A DNA stretch of 64,000 bases, from the NCBI RefSeq assembly GCF_030813355.1, contig NZ_JAUSUD010000005.1, forward strand, positions 62,001-126,000. Reading direction: 5' to 3'. How positions within the stretch are numbered: the first letter of the stretch is position 1; each line of letters opens with the position of its first letter. A program made the translations under genes and the position numbers. The DNA is from Metabacillus malikii (GTDB lineage Bacteria; Bacillota; Bacilli; Bacillales; Bacillaceae). Below, in pieces: positions 46,279 through 54,240 of the stretch. The notes below the pieces were generated by a model. That model saw nothing but the letters and a program-made list of their open reading frames with translations, had not been told where the DNA came from and did no database searches.

Positions 46279-46448
46279 TCAGTAAATTATGAACTACTTA
46301 TAATGAATAACTTGCTGATGAGTAGATTATACTTTCTTTGAACACTCTTTTAGTCAATATTTGAAACACTATGGTATTGACCTACTAGTAAGGGATGTAT
46401 GACATTTCATATAATTATCAGCTATTTAAAAATGATACTATAAGAATA
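46279..46448. other. intergenic, nothing recognised
   Basis: AT-rich sequence after the split repeat and before the possible small-RNA promoter. I see no gene, repeat or hairpin of note. Confidence 0.3.
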
Positions 46449-46455
46449 AATATGT

Positions 46456-46563
46456 TATAATATTATAGATATATCTTTTATGGGAACTTAATAGTCAAAA
46501 TGTTTGATATAAGGTGGAGTCTGTCGCATGGGATACGTGTGCCCATATGTGACAGATTTTTTT
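46456..46563 (+). ncRNA. candidate small RNA or transcribed leader
   Basis: TATAAT at 46456-46461 (no good -35) is followed about 58 bp later by a clear hairpin, TCTGTCGCATGGG (46520-46532) with CCCATATGTGACAGA (46542-46556), and a run of eight T. No reading frame lies between. It is either an independent RNA of about 95 nt or the attenuated leader of the DUF1538 gene 310 bp downstream. I could not match it to a known riboswitch class. Confidence 0.4.
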
Positions 46564-46872
46564 ATTGAAATGTATACGTTTTCAAACGAGGGTAATTAAA
46601 TTCTCCGCCTTGAAGTCCATCCAGCTATCGTTTTGTTTAATATTATTAATGATTTATTCATAGATTAAAATGAAAGGACTGGTTATCGTAAACATTGTTG
46701 TTTACTACTGCATTAGCATTACACGTTAATTTCCACGCCAACCAATCCTTTATACGTTAGTAAAAAACATAATCTTTTAAATTCGAATTATCTAATAACA
46801 CTTGCAACTTAAGTAAGGTGGTGTTAAAGACCAATCACATATTCATAAAGTTATAGAAAGGAATGAAGAACA
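46564..46872. other. intergenic leader region of DUF1538 gene
   Basis: 309 bp of AT-rich sequence without an ORF. AAAGG at 46857-46861 is the ribosome binding site of the next gene. CATTGTTGTTTACTACTGC near 46693 has no recognised match. Confidence 0.3.
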
Positions 46873-48372
46873 TTGCATGTATTAGTTGAGAAATTAAAAG
46901 AAGTGTTATTCGCCGTACTCCCTATTACAGGGTTAGTATTTGTATTAAATTTCACATTGGCCCCGCTTGACTCATCATTGTTAATACGGTTCATTATTGG
47001 TGCAATTCTCATTATTATAGGGTTAACGATTTTTTTATTTGGGGTGGATATTGGGATTACTCCGATTGGACAAGCGATGGGAGGGATGCTAGCTAAGTCA
47101 AATAAGATTTTGCTCGTTATTTTGGTTGGATTAGGTCTTGGTTTTTTTATCTCGATTGCAGAACCAGATTTACATATCCTTGCCGGACAAGTTGAGAATG
47201 TTACTTCTGGTTTAATCTCTAAGGGAAGTCTTGTCATAGTTGTATCTACCGGGATTGGTCTGTTAATCGCTGTAGGTCTGGCCCGGATTGTTTATAATAT
47301 CCCATTGTATAAAATGCTATTTACCCTATACCTGGTCATTTTTGTACTAGCAGTTTTTACTTCTCCAGAATTTTTAGCAATCTCATTTGATGCCTCAGGA
47401 GCGACAACCGGAGCTTTAACTGTCCCATTTATATTAGCTTTAGCGCTAGGGGTATCGGCCATAAAAAAGGACAGCAAGGCATCCGAAAAAGATAGTTTCG
47501 GTTTAGTTGCCATTGCTTCGACGGGTGCAATCATTACAGTAATGATTATGAACATCATCTCTAAAACCGATGAAATTACAGGGAGCCTTGAAACGATGCA
47601 TACAGATTCAACAGCTATTATAAGTCCGTTTCTACACCATCTCCCGTTTTTAGCTAAGGAAATAATCATAGCACTTCTTCCAATCGTCATTATCTTTCTT
47701 GTCTTTCAAATCATTTCGTTTAAAATGTCAAAAAAAGTTGTAAGAAAAATCTTAATGGGCATTCTCTTTACATTTGTTGGACTTGTATTATTTTTAGTTG
47801 GTGTAAATGCTGGGTTTATGGATGTGGGTAGTGCAATTGGACATAGTATTGCCTCATTAGACAATAAAGCATATGTTATTATCATAGCGTTTGTTCTTGG
47901 TCTCGTAACAATATTGGCGGAACCGGCTGTACATGTTCTCACACACCAAATCGAAGATGTTACGAGTGGTTATGTTAAAAGGAAAGCAGTTTTAGCTACA
48001 CTTTGTATTGGAGTCGGCTTGGCAATTGCATTGTCAATCATAAGAATACTTGTACCGGATCTTCAATTATGGCATTATTTACTACCAGGTTATATCATTG
48101 CACTAATAATGTCCTTCATTGTCCCAAAATTGTTTGTTGGAATTGGCTTTGATTCTGGTGGTGTTGCATCAGGACCGATGACTGCCACATTTATATTAGC
48201 ATTTGTGCAAGGTGCTGCAGAAGCGATAGAAGGTGCTGATGTATTAAAAGACGGATTTGGAATGATTGCGATGGTAGCAATGACGCCGATTATATCTTTA
48301 CAAATTTTAGGGTTGATTTTTAAATTGAAGTCTAAAAAGGGAGGTATTGAAAAAGATGTCCAACCACAATGA
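46873..48372 (+). CDS. DUF1538 family membrane protein (putative transporter)
   Basis: A 499-residue integral membrane protein with about 12-14 helices arranged as an internal duplication: FGVDIGITPIGQAMGGML...ISIAEPDLHILAGQVENVTSG in the first half is echoed by VGVNAGFMDVGSAIGHSIA...TILAEPAVHVLTHQIEDVTSG in the second. Each half also has a FDASGATTGALTVPF / FDSGGVASGPMTATF motif. These twin motifs suggest a pseudosymmetric ion or small-solute transporter. The start is TTG at 46873 with AAAGG about 11 nt before. The P-II-like gene overlaps its end by 17 bp, a conserved pairing that implies control of the transporter by the P-II protein. Confidence 0.85.
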   Translation: MHVLVEKLKEVLFAVLPITGLVFVLNFTLAPLDSSLLIRFIIGAILIIIGLTIFLFGVDIGITPIGQAMGGMLAKSNKILLVILVGLGLGFFISIAEPDLHILAGQVENVTSGLISKGSLVIVVSTGIGLLIAVGLARIVYNIPLYKMLFTLYLVIFVLAVFTSPEFLAISFDASGATTGALTVPFILALALGVSAIKKDSKASEKDSFGLVAIASTGAIITVMIMNIISKTDEITGSLETMHTDSTAIISPFLHHLPFLAKEIIIALLPIVIIFLVFQIISFKMSKKVVRKILMGILFTFVGLVLFLVGVNAGFMDVGSAIGHSIASLDNKAYVIIIAFVLGLVTILAEPAVHVLTHQIEDVTSGYVKRKAVLATLCIGVGLAIALSIIRILVPDLQLWHYLLPGYIIALIMSFIVPKLFVGIGFDSGGVASGPMTATFILAFVQGAAEAIEGADVLKDGFGMIAMVAMTPIISLQILGLIFKLKSKKGGIEKDVQPQ

Positions 48373-49033
48373 AGTGTCCGAATTTGAATTGGTTTGTATC
48401 ATTGTTAACTTTGGGATCGGGAGCAAAGTTATGCAAACAGCTAAAAAGTTCGGTATTTCAGGAGGCACCGTTCTTTTAGGTAAAGGGACTATAAAAAACA
48501 GCCTCCTGGAGTTTTTCTCCTTAACGAATATACGAAAAGAAATTGTTCTAATGGTAGCGAATAAAAAAACAGCATTCGAAGTGCTAGAGCAGTTAGATAA
48601 AAAATATAAATTCACCAAGCCAAATCATGGAATAGCATTTACTATATCTGTCGGTCGTGTGTTAGGGGCAAGAAGTTGTAAAGTGGAGAACGAAGAAATA
48701 ATAGAAGGAAAGGGTGCAGATGAAAGTATGTATCATTCCATTACAGTAATTGTTGAAAAGGGAAATGCAGAAGATGTAATTGATGCTGCTGTTGAAGCAG
48801 GGTCTAAGGGTGGAACGATTGTTAATGCAAGAGGTTCAGGTATCCATGAAACAAGTAAGGTATTTAATATGGCTATTGAACCTGAAAAGGAAATTGTGAT
48901 TATCTTATCTGATAAACAAAAAACAGATGCAATCGTCTCATCAATAAGAACCAAGTTAAAAATAGACGAACCAGGAAACGGAATTATCTATATACAAGAT
49001 GTCACAAAAACATATGGCTTATATGAGAAATAG
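48356..49033 (+). CDS. P-II-like regulatory protein, two domains, partner of DUF1538
   Basis: A 225-residue cytoplasmic protein built of two P-II/GlnB-like ferredoxin folds: FELVCIIVNFGIGSKVMQTAKKFGISGGTVLLGKGT in the first and HSITVIVEKGNAEDVIDAAVEAGSKGGTIVNARGSG in the second, each followed by a strand that ends the fold (EIVLMVANK, EIVIILSDK). This tandem replaces the usual trimer of single domains. GGGAGG lies 11 nt before the ATG at 48356; a TTG at 48347 is less likely. It presumably binds a nucleotide and gates the membrane partner. Confidence 0.82.
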   Translation: MSNHNEVSEFELVCIIVNFGIGSKVMQTAKKFGISGGTVLLGKGTIKNSLLEFFSLTNIRKEIVLMVANKKTAFEVLEQLDKKYKFTKPNHGIAFTISVGRVLGARSCKVENEEIIEGKGADESMYHSITVIVEKGNAEDVIDAAVEAGSKGGTIVNARGSGIHETSKVFNMAIEPEKEIVIILSDKQKTDAIVSSIRTKLKIDEPGNGIIYIQDVTKTYGLYEK

Positions 49034-49105
49034 GGAAGCAGAGGGACGGTTCTCCTGCTTCCTTTTCTTATGAAAAGGAAGCGAAAGAACCGTCCCCGCG
49101 CTTCA
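49028..49105. repeat. long inverted repeat (GGGACGGTTCT type)
   Basis: GGGACGGTTCT near 49044 and AGAACCGTCCC near 49089 form arms of 11 bp, flanked by further GGAAGC/GCTTCC pairs. Such elements are common between Bacillaceae genes and may work here as a terminator for the DUF1538/P-II operon. Confidence 0.65.
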
Positions 49106-49152
49106 TCATCGATATTCAAGTAGAGAAAATACTAAGGAGTGCTTCTAGTCAA

Positions 49153-50205
49153 ATGTTACCGATTACAAATATACAAATCCCTACTATTCTAGAAATCAAT
49201 AACGGCGCGCTTTTTAACCTTGAGAAAATCTTAATTCAACATGGCTTTAATAAAGCACTTTTATTATTTGATGAGTTCACATATGAAAACTTTAGAGTAG
49301 GTGTGCTCCGGTCTATACAGTCAGTTACGGTTACTGATGTATTAATGCCAAATAACATAGAGATTCAAGAATTGATAAAAAAAGCATTTGAATTTGAACA
49401 GTATGAAGTTGTGATGACAATTGGTGGGGGAATGGTTATTGATTACGGAAAGTACATTGCATTCGTACGCAATATCCCTTTTTTAAGCATCCCTACTTCG
49501 GCTTCTAATGATGGATTTGCTAGCAGCAATTGCTCTCTTATCGTCAATCATAAGAAAACAACAGTTCCTGCACGGGTACCGTTTGGTATCGTTGTCGATT
49601 TAGACATTGTTCAACAAGCGCCAAACCGGTTTATTCTTGCTGGTATCGGAGATTTAATGTCGAATATTACAGCATTAGTTGATTGGGAATTTGAGGAGGA
49701 AAAACAAGGAATTAGCATGAATCATTTTGCTTATATGTTAAGCAAAAAAGCTGTTAATAGTTTTATTCGTACACCAATGACTGATATTAAGGCACCGATT
49801 TTTCTCAAAGAATTAGTAAGTTCACTTACACTAGGCGGCATATCAACTGTGATTAGTGGGAATAGCTCACCGATAAGTGGTTCAGAGCATCTAATTTCAC
49901 ATATGCTCGATAAAATATCTCAACAACCGCAGATGCATGGAATACAAGTTGGAGTGGCGACTTATATAATGGCTAATGTGCAAAACCACCGTGCTGAAAG
50001 GGTTACAAAGGTCTTTTCGAGAACTGGCTTTTTTGACTATGTAAAACAATTGGATATGAAAAAAACTGAATATCGATATGCGATTGAAAACGCCCATATG
50101 ATTAAACCGAATCGTTATACTTATCTTCATGATGCTGTTTATCGTCAGAAAGCAATAAGATTTCTAGAGGAAGATGAAATGATGAATGAAATATTTAAGG
50201 AATAA
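49153..50205 (+). CDS. egsA: glycerol-1-phosphate dehydrogenase homologue (EgsA/AraM family)
   Basis: A 350-residue NAD(P)-dependent dehydrogenase that reduces dihydroxyacetone phosphate to sn-glycerol 1-phosphate in AraM/EgsA proteins, a lipid precursor step known in Bacillus. TIGGGMVIDYGKYIAF forms the nucleotide-binding region; SIPTSASNDGFASSNCSL is a family signature; metal ligands are expected at Asp in GIGDLMSN and at the histidines in GSEHLISHMLD and HGIQVGVATYIM. The start ATG at 49153 follows AAGGAG by 10 nt. In Bacillus subtilis the homologue lies in the arabinose operon; here it stands alone, so its pathway cannot be told from context. Confidence 0.82.
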   Translation: MLPITNIQIPTILEINNGALFNLEKILIQHGFNKALLLFDEFTYENFRVGVLRSIQSVTVTDVLMPNNIEIQELIKKAFEFEQYEVVMTIGGGMVIDYGKYIAFVRNIPFLSIPTSASNDGFASSNCSLIVNHKKTTVPARVPFGIVVDLDIVQQAPNRFILAGIGDLMSNITALVDWEFEEEKQGISMNHFAYMLSKKAVNSFIRTPMTDIKAPIFLKELVSSLTLGGISTVISGNSSPISGSEHLISHMLDKISQQPQMHGIQVGVATYIMANVQNHRAERVTKVFSRTGFFDYVKQLDMKKTEYRYAIENAHMIKPNRYTYLHDAVYRQKAIRFLEEDEMMNEIFKE

Positions 50206-50383
50206 CATAAGGTATGTTAGGTATAAATATAGTGTAAAAGACCTATATTCTGCAGCTGTAAGCTTTCTACTATCTTATAGTTAATATATATGTTAATGGG
50301 GGAGCTAAACCTTTCACTTCTAACAAACCTCAGTAAGATTTCTTAAGATACCCGAAAAAGCAACAATGTTTACGAAAACAGCC
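50206..50383. repeat. intergenic region ending in a fragment of the interspersed repeat
   Basis: 50360-50383 is identical over 24 bp to 20849-20872 (begins GCAACAATGTTTACG, ends AACAGCC). The rest of the repeat is not recognisable here. The fragment directly adjoins the terminator of the SinI-like gene. Confidence 0.7.
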
Positions 50384-50408
50384 AAAAAAAAAGACCTTAT
50401 TCAGGTCT
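50384..50408 (-). terminator. terminator of SinI-like gene, overlapping its stop codon
   Basis: On the minus strand AGACCT and AGGTCT form a 6-bp stem followed by a run of eight T. The stop codon lies in the loop. Confidence 0.75.
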
Positions 50409-50522
50409 ATATTGATTAAAAAATGCTCTAATGTCATCAGGTGATAATCCTATTTCTAATGCATCGAGTATTAACTCTGCCCATTCTATATCTATGCGCT
50501 CGACTAATAAGGATTCCAACAT
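50397..50522 (-). CDS. SinI-like antirepressor peptide under c-di-GMP riboswitch
   Basis: A 41-residue protein starting MLESLLVERIDIEWAEL and continuing with ILDALEIGLSPDDIRAFF. The pattern D-x-E-W-x-x-L-I-x-x-A-x-x-x-G-(L/I)-(S/T)-x-(D/E)-(D/E)-I-R-x-F is that of SinI, which binds the SinR master repressor of biofilm genes and the antirepressor's own relatives. GGAGG stands 7 nt before the ATG and is overlapped by the riboswitch expression hairpin. No SinR gene is adjacent, so the partner must lie elsewhere. It is a single-gene transcript between riboswitch and terminator. Confidence 0.8.
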   Translation of the reverse strand: MLESLLVERIDIEWAELILDALEIGLSPDDIRAFFNQYRPE

Positions 50523-50531
50523 ATGTAACCT

Positions 50532-50632
50532 CCTAAAATATTTAGATATTTTAGGTAGCACAGCCGTCTTAGTAATTACCTTAGACCTGTAACTTTGCGT
50601 CCCAATTTTTCAAAAGGTTTGCCTTTTTCTAT
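50532..50632 (-). promoter_or_regulatory. cyclic di-GMP-I (GEMM) riboswitch with translational expression hairpin
   Basis: Minus strand 50623-50553 carries the GEMM-I landmarks in order: GGCAAACC, a GAAA loop, GGGACGCAAAG, a CTAAGG receptor-like segment and a final GGCTGTGCTACC, comparable with the GCCGGGUUACC end of known aptamers. Directly after it CCTAAAATAT and ATATTTTAGG (50555-50532) form a perfect 10-bp hairpin whose 3' arm runs into the AGGAGG of the SinI-like gene, and whose 5' CC is also the end of the aptamer. This suggests that ligand binding competes with the hairpin and frees or hides the ribosome binding site. Confidence 0.85.
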
Positions 50633-50768
50633 CGGGTGAAGAACATGTTATCACCTAGTGCTATAGTACTATAAAATGGTGTGCTGGTAAACTAATTTGT
50701 TCCATACAATTTCATCCTTAAATCCATAAATTTGGAAACTATTGTGATTACAAGTTCCTAGATATGAA

Positions 50769-51338
50769 TTATTTGAAATACCTCTCTGCAATTAACTTCC
50801 AATCATCTATAAAATAATGCCAGAGATTTGGTCGTCTTCGAACTGCGAGCGGATGATATGCTACAGTTGTTTCATAGCCATGAATTGTATGGAATGATCC
50901 ACGCAAAGATTTTACATCAACTTCTGAGTTTTGGAAGAACGATTGTACAGCAACGTTGCCAAGACAGACGATTAGTTGGGGGGTTTTCTCATTGAGCTGC
51001 TCGATAAGATGGTTCCTGCAAATCTCTCTTGTTCGATTTTTATCATATGCTTTTGTCGGTCTTCTCTTTAAAATATATGTTACATAGATATCATTAGCTG
51101 TTAAACCAACCTCATTAAGAGCCCGTTGTAGTGTGTGACGAGTACCACAAATATACGGCTTATTTTCTCTATCCTCACGAGCTCCTGGATTATCTAATAC
51201 GATAAGTATAGGGGCCATTGGGTTTCCTTCACCCCATACCATTCTTGTTCCATGTTGATAAAGTCCACAATCACGACAATGCTTAAGCTGATCTGGAGTT
51301 TGCTCTTCTGGCCATATCGTTGGGCAAAATTCTGTCAT
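50769..51338 (-). CDS. uracil-DNA glycosylase superfamily protein (family 4-like)
   Basis: A 189-residue DNA repair enzyme homologue. Family features: CRDCGLY near the N-terminus, GEGNPMAPILIVLDNPGAREDRENKPYICG, which resembles motif 1 (GEAPGxxED), KRRP...NRTREICRNHL, LIVCLGNVAVQSF, and HPLAVRR (the active-site HP). Of the four Fe-S cysteines of family 4, the third (KCRP) is Arg here and motif 1 has DNPGAR in place of EAPG, so the cluster may be lost and specificity changed. GGAGG is 6 nt before the ATG. It is transcribed alone, divergent from the sensor kinase gene. Confidence 0.82.
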   Translation of the reverse strand: MTEFCPTIWPEEQTPDQLKHCRDCGLYQHGTRMVWGEGNPMAPILIVLDNPGAREDRENKPYICGTRHTLQRALNEVGLTANDIYVTYILKRRPTKAYDKNRTREICRNHLIEQLNEKTPQLIVCLGNVAVQSFFQNSEVDVKSLRGSFHTIHGYETTVAYHPLAVRRRPNLWHYFIDDWKLIAERYFK

Positions 51339-51384
51339 GTCTTACCTCCTTCATCTTAATACAAATAAGTAAAGTTGATTTGAA

Positions 51385-51443
51385 AAGGTCGGTTGTCATA
51401 TGACAACCGTAACTATATGTATTGACAACTCTTCATGTATAAT
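51385..51443 (+). promoter_or_regulatory. regulated promoter of sensor kinase gene, with perfect 20-bp palindrome
   Basis: 51390-51409 is the perfect palindrome CGGTTGTCATATGACAACCG. Its right half continues to ATATGACAACCGTAACT (51398-51414), the same box found at 54814 and 28896. From the end of that box to TATAAT (51438-51443) is exactly 23 nt, as at the other two promoters. A TTGACA at 51422 is only 10 bp from the -10 and is therefore not the -35. The expected start near 51450 leaves a 40-nt leader. Confidence 0.78.
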
Positions 51444-51488
51444 TTTTTTATCTATCAATTGATTATCACGAACGGAGCTGGAGTTTCT

Positions 51489-53405
51489 ATGAAGATAAGA
51501 ATGAATGTATTTCGAATAGTCTTTGTCTGTTTCACCATTTTTATTATAGGTAGTTTGAAGGTAACTACTGTAGATGCAAGTGAACATGTGGATATTGAAG
51601 GATATACGGACATTTCACACTCAGATATCTCGGTTAGTTTTGACAACCTAAATGACCCGAATAAATTAAAGTGGGCACCGTTCGATAAAAGTAATCTGCT
51701 AAAAGAGCAAGACGGAACCTTCTGGATACATATACCGATTACTCACTTGGATATACAGCATCAAGACCAATTGCGGCTATTAGTATATCCAAGCCCATCC
51801 TACTTTGAAGTTTATCAAAGTAATAAACTTATTCATCATGTAGAAGATGTGAATGAAAAAGACCCGATAACCAAAGTCTCACGTTGGCATATCGTCACAT
51901 TAACAGACGCTTCAGAAGACGTTTATATACGAATGAAGGGGAGTATCCCAGAGCATTATATAGCAGGTACAGAATCGCAAATAATCGGTTATCTACTAAA
52001 AACCGATATGATTGACCTTATTAGCATCATTGGCTTTTTTGTCATTGGGTTGCTGACTTTGCTGCTATATTTATATAATCCGAAGTTTCGGATATTAATT
52101 TATTATGCTTTCTTTATTATCATTCATTTTTCAGTTTGGCCTCTTTTTACATATACCCATACTAGTCAACTATTTTTCCAAATCTCTAAAACGACTCAGT
52201 TTTATATAACTGTAACAGGACAAGTACTTTCGATAGCACTATTACTATTGCTTTTGCGCGAGATAATTGAAGAGCGTTATCGCACTTTAGTGAAGTCGTT
52301 TATTTTTGGATATTTAGCAGTAGGTTTTATAGGAATCATAGTGACATACTTTTATAATCAGTTTGTTAACGTCCTATTTCCAACACTAAGTATTTTTATT
52401 TTAATTAATATCATTCTAGCTTTATTCGTTTCTATCTGTTCATTGAAAAGACAGAAGAACATAGAGTTAATCATCTTTCTATCAGGTTTAATAGTGTTTA
52501 TTCTTTTGGAAATATCCCTTAATTTATCTGTTACTGGTGAATTGACAAAGCTTGTTCATTTTATAAAAATGATAAGGCCCTTTTCGATTGTTTTGCCTGG
52601 AGCATTTATTATAATTAATCGATACCGGGAAGCTGATAGACAAGTAAAAGAATATGCTGATAACTTGCAACAGTTGTCTAAAAAGCTAGAAGAGCATAAT
52701 ATCCACTTAGAACAGCGGGTAGCTGAAAGGACAGGAGAGTTAAAAGAAGCAAATCGTCAATTGGAAGAAAGTATACAAGAAAGAATGGCAGCAGCTGTTG
52801 AGATATCAGCTCTAGAGGAGAGAAACCGAATTGCCCAAGAAATTCATGATATTGTCGGACACACGTTAACGACAACAATCGTCCAAATTGAAGCAGGGAA
52901 ACGCCTGATTATTAAGAAACCAGAACAAGCGATTGAACGAATGGAGACCTCACAAAAGTTAATTCGAAAAGGACTAGATGAAATTCGTATCTCTGTCCGA
53001 CTTTTAAAGGAATCTGAGTGGAATTATGATTTGCAGCAAGCATTACAACATACGATAGAGGAATCAAAAAATTACGCAGGCGTTCAGATTAATAGTTCAA
53101 TTAAAAGATTGCCATCTCTTTCGATGATTCAAAAAAATGTCATTTATATGGCTTTGAAAGAAGGAATTACGAATGGTATTAAGCATGGTGGGGCACGAAG
53201 GTTTTACTTTAGTTTGGAGCGAGAGAACGGTATGATGACGTTTCAATTAAAAAATAATGGAACGTCTTATGAGCAGCAAGATTTTGGCTTTGGCCTAGCG
53301 ACGATGCAAAAGAGAGTAGAAAGTTTGCAAGGAAAGGTGCAAATCCTTCACGATAACGAGTGGAATTTCATATTAGATATTCGTTTCCCAATTGTTGAAG
53401 GATAA
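51489..53405 (+). CDS. membrane sensor histidine kinase (7TM-DISM type, NarL class), peptide cluster
   Basis: A 638-residue kinase. A signal peptide (about 1-32) is followed by an extracellular domain of about 150 residues of the 7TMR-DISM-extracellular type (FWIHIPITHLDI, PSPSYFEVYQSN), seven or so transmembrane helices (about 180-385), a coiled coil (395-445) and a HisKA_3 dimerisation box, EERNRIAQEIHDIVGHTLTTTI, with the phosphorylated His. The ATPase domain has ALKEGITNGIKHGGA and ends DFGFGLATMQKRVESL. The frame is open from 51435, but GGAGCTGGAG fits ATG 51489. Its likely partner is the NarL-type regulator at 55033-55707; the two converge on the peptide/GNAT operon between them. It could sense the peptides made there. 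Confidence 0.88.
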   Translation: MKIRMNVFRIVFVCFTIFIIGSLKVTTVDASEHVDIEGYTDISHSDISVSFDNLNDPNKLKWAPFDKSNLLKEQDGTFWIHIPITHLDIQHQDQLRLLVYPSPSYFEVYQSNKLIHHVEDVNEKDPITKVSRWHIVTLTDASEDVYIRMKGSIPEHYIAGTESQIIGYLLKTDMIDLISIIGFFVIGLLTLLLYLYNPKFRILIYYAFFIIIHFSVWPLFTYTHTSQLFFQISKTTQFYITVTGQVLSIALLLLLLREIIEERYRTLVKSFIFGYLAVGFIGIIVTYFYNQFVNVLFPTLSIFILINIILALFVSICSLKRQKNIELIIFLSGLIVFILLEISLNLSVTGELTKLVHFIKMIRPFSIVLPGAFIIINRYREADRQVKEYADNLQQLSKKLEEHNIHLEQRVAERTGELKEANRQLEESIQERMAAAVEISALEERNRIAQEIHDIVGHTLTTTIVQIEAGKRLIIKKPEQAIERMETSQKLIRKGLDEIRISVRLLKESEWNYDLQQALQHTIEESKNYAGVQINSSIKRLPSLSMIQKNVIYMALKEGITNGIKHGGARRFYFSLERENGMMTFQLKNNGTSYEQQDFGFGLATMQKRVESLQGKVQILHDNEWNFILDIRFPIVEG

Positions 53406-53471
53406 CGATAAAATGAATAAGAGAGTGAATTCACAATTATATAATCGTGGTTCACTCTCATAGGGTAGAAA

Positions 53472-53582
53472 TTACTTAGCAGGAACACTAATACGGATAA
53501 GTTGATTCGTCCATAAAGGTGTTTCACTCCTTTTAAACAGGAATCTAGACCCATTCCCCCTGCCTACTGGAGCTACAACCAT
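53472..53582 (-). CDS. short peptide of the TPxWTxQxIR family, copy 3 (36 aa)
   Basis: A 36-residue peptide with ATG at 53582 and GGGAGGTGA nine bases upstream. It begins MVVAPVGRGNGSRFLFKR, has the core TPLWTNQLIR and ends ISVPAK. It is the last gene of the minus-strand operon GNAT-GNAT-peptide-peptide, 49 bp after copy 2, and converges with the kinase gene. The basic centre (KR) and the Trp-containing core are shared with copies 1 and 2. There is no Cys, no leader cleavage motif I recognise and no hydrophobic signal. Confidence 0.78.
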   Translation of the reverse strand: MVVAPVGRGNGSRFLFKRSETPLWTNQLIRISVPAK

Positions 53583-53631
53583 ACTCTTCACCTCCCTTTT
53601 TCAGTTATCTCAACATACTTTTTACTTCCAC

Positions 53632-53733
53632 TTATTTTGCTTCTCCACTTAAACGAATGATTTGTTGTGTCCATATAGGAGTTATTTTTTTAGAGAGAAA
53701 AAAGATTGAATTACCTCCACTAGGTGCTGCCAT
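53632..53733 (-). CDS. short peptide of the TPxWTxQxIR family, copy 2 (33 aa)
   Basis: A 33-residue peptide with ATG at 53733; AAGGAGGTGAT is one of the strongest ribosome binding sites in the window, 5 nt upstream. It begins MAAPSGGNSIFFLSKK, has the core TPIWTQQIIR and ends LSGEAK. Only 12 bp separate it from the stop of the second GNAT-like gene, so it is in the same operon. Strong translation signals plus a multi-copy conserved core make it a real product in spite of its size. Confidence 0.8.
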   Translation of the reverse strand: MAAPSGGNSIFFLSKKITPIWTQQIIRLSGEAK

Positions 53734-53745
53734 AGTATCACCTCC

Positions 53746-54240
53746 TTAAATAGCGTATTTAGCTTGTAGTTGCTTGAACTGATTCTTATCAAGTGTGTAA
53801 AGATTTCTTTTCACACCAAATACATCAATGGTAGGTCCTTTTTTTGCGAATTTTGAGTACATGCGATTGATGTAGGGATTATTAACTTCTGCATGAAAGG
53901 TAATGGTTTGAATAGTTGGCATTGATTTAATTGCTTTATCAATAATTTCCCTCATACATCTGATAAAAGTCATTGTCCCGCGATAGTCCGGGTGTAGTAA
54001 GGCTTGCTCAATAATCATTTCATTTTGGTCATGTTCAAAAGAGTATGTGACAGACCCGACAGTATTCATCTGCTTATCAAACAAAAGGAAGATGTGTGAA
54101 CGTAAATAGATATCGCACATGAGGGTCACGATAGTTTGAACATCTTCTAATGGATATATATCCTTTCTGTATTTCAAAAAGAAAGTGGCGTACTTTTCAT
54201 AATTTGCATCACTTTTACATTCAATAATTTTTAAAGTCAT
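53746..54240 (-). CDS. GNAT-like acetyltransferase, peptide operon gene 2
   Basis: A 164-residue protein with the GNAT fold pattern: FFLKYRKDIYP, a strand-rich middle (IFLLFDKQMNTVGSVTYSFEHD) and LLHPDYRGTMTFIRCMREIIDKA, which stands where the acetyl-CoA-binding loop and helix normally are, followed by QTITFHAEVNNPYINRMYSKF. The R/Q-x-x-G-x-G/A loop is poorly conserved, so acyl-CoA use is not certain. Its start overlaps the stop of the preceding gene by 4 bp. It is related in layout to that gene, which suggests duplication. Role: perhaps modification of the peptides encoded immediately downstream. Confidence 0.7.
   Translation of the reverse strand: MTLKIIECKSDANYEKYATFFLKYRKDIYPLEDVQTIVTLMCDIYLRSHIFLLFDKQMNTVGSVTYSFEHDQNEMIIEQALLHPDYRGTMTFIRCMREIIDKAIKSMPTIQTITFHAEVNNPYINRMYSKFAKKGPTIDVFGVKRNLYTLDKNQFKQLQAKYAI

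Noticed and set aside
51422-51427. TTGACA as -35 of the sensor kinase promoter
   Set aside because: Only 10 bp from TATAAT; the shared 23-nt geometry with two other promoters explains the site better.
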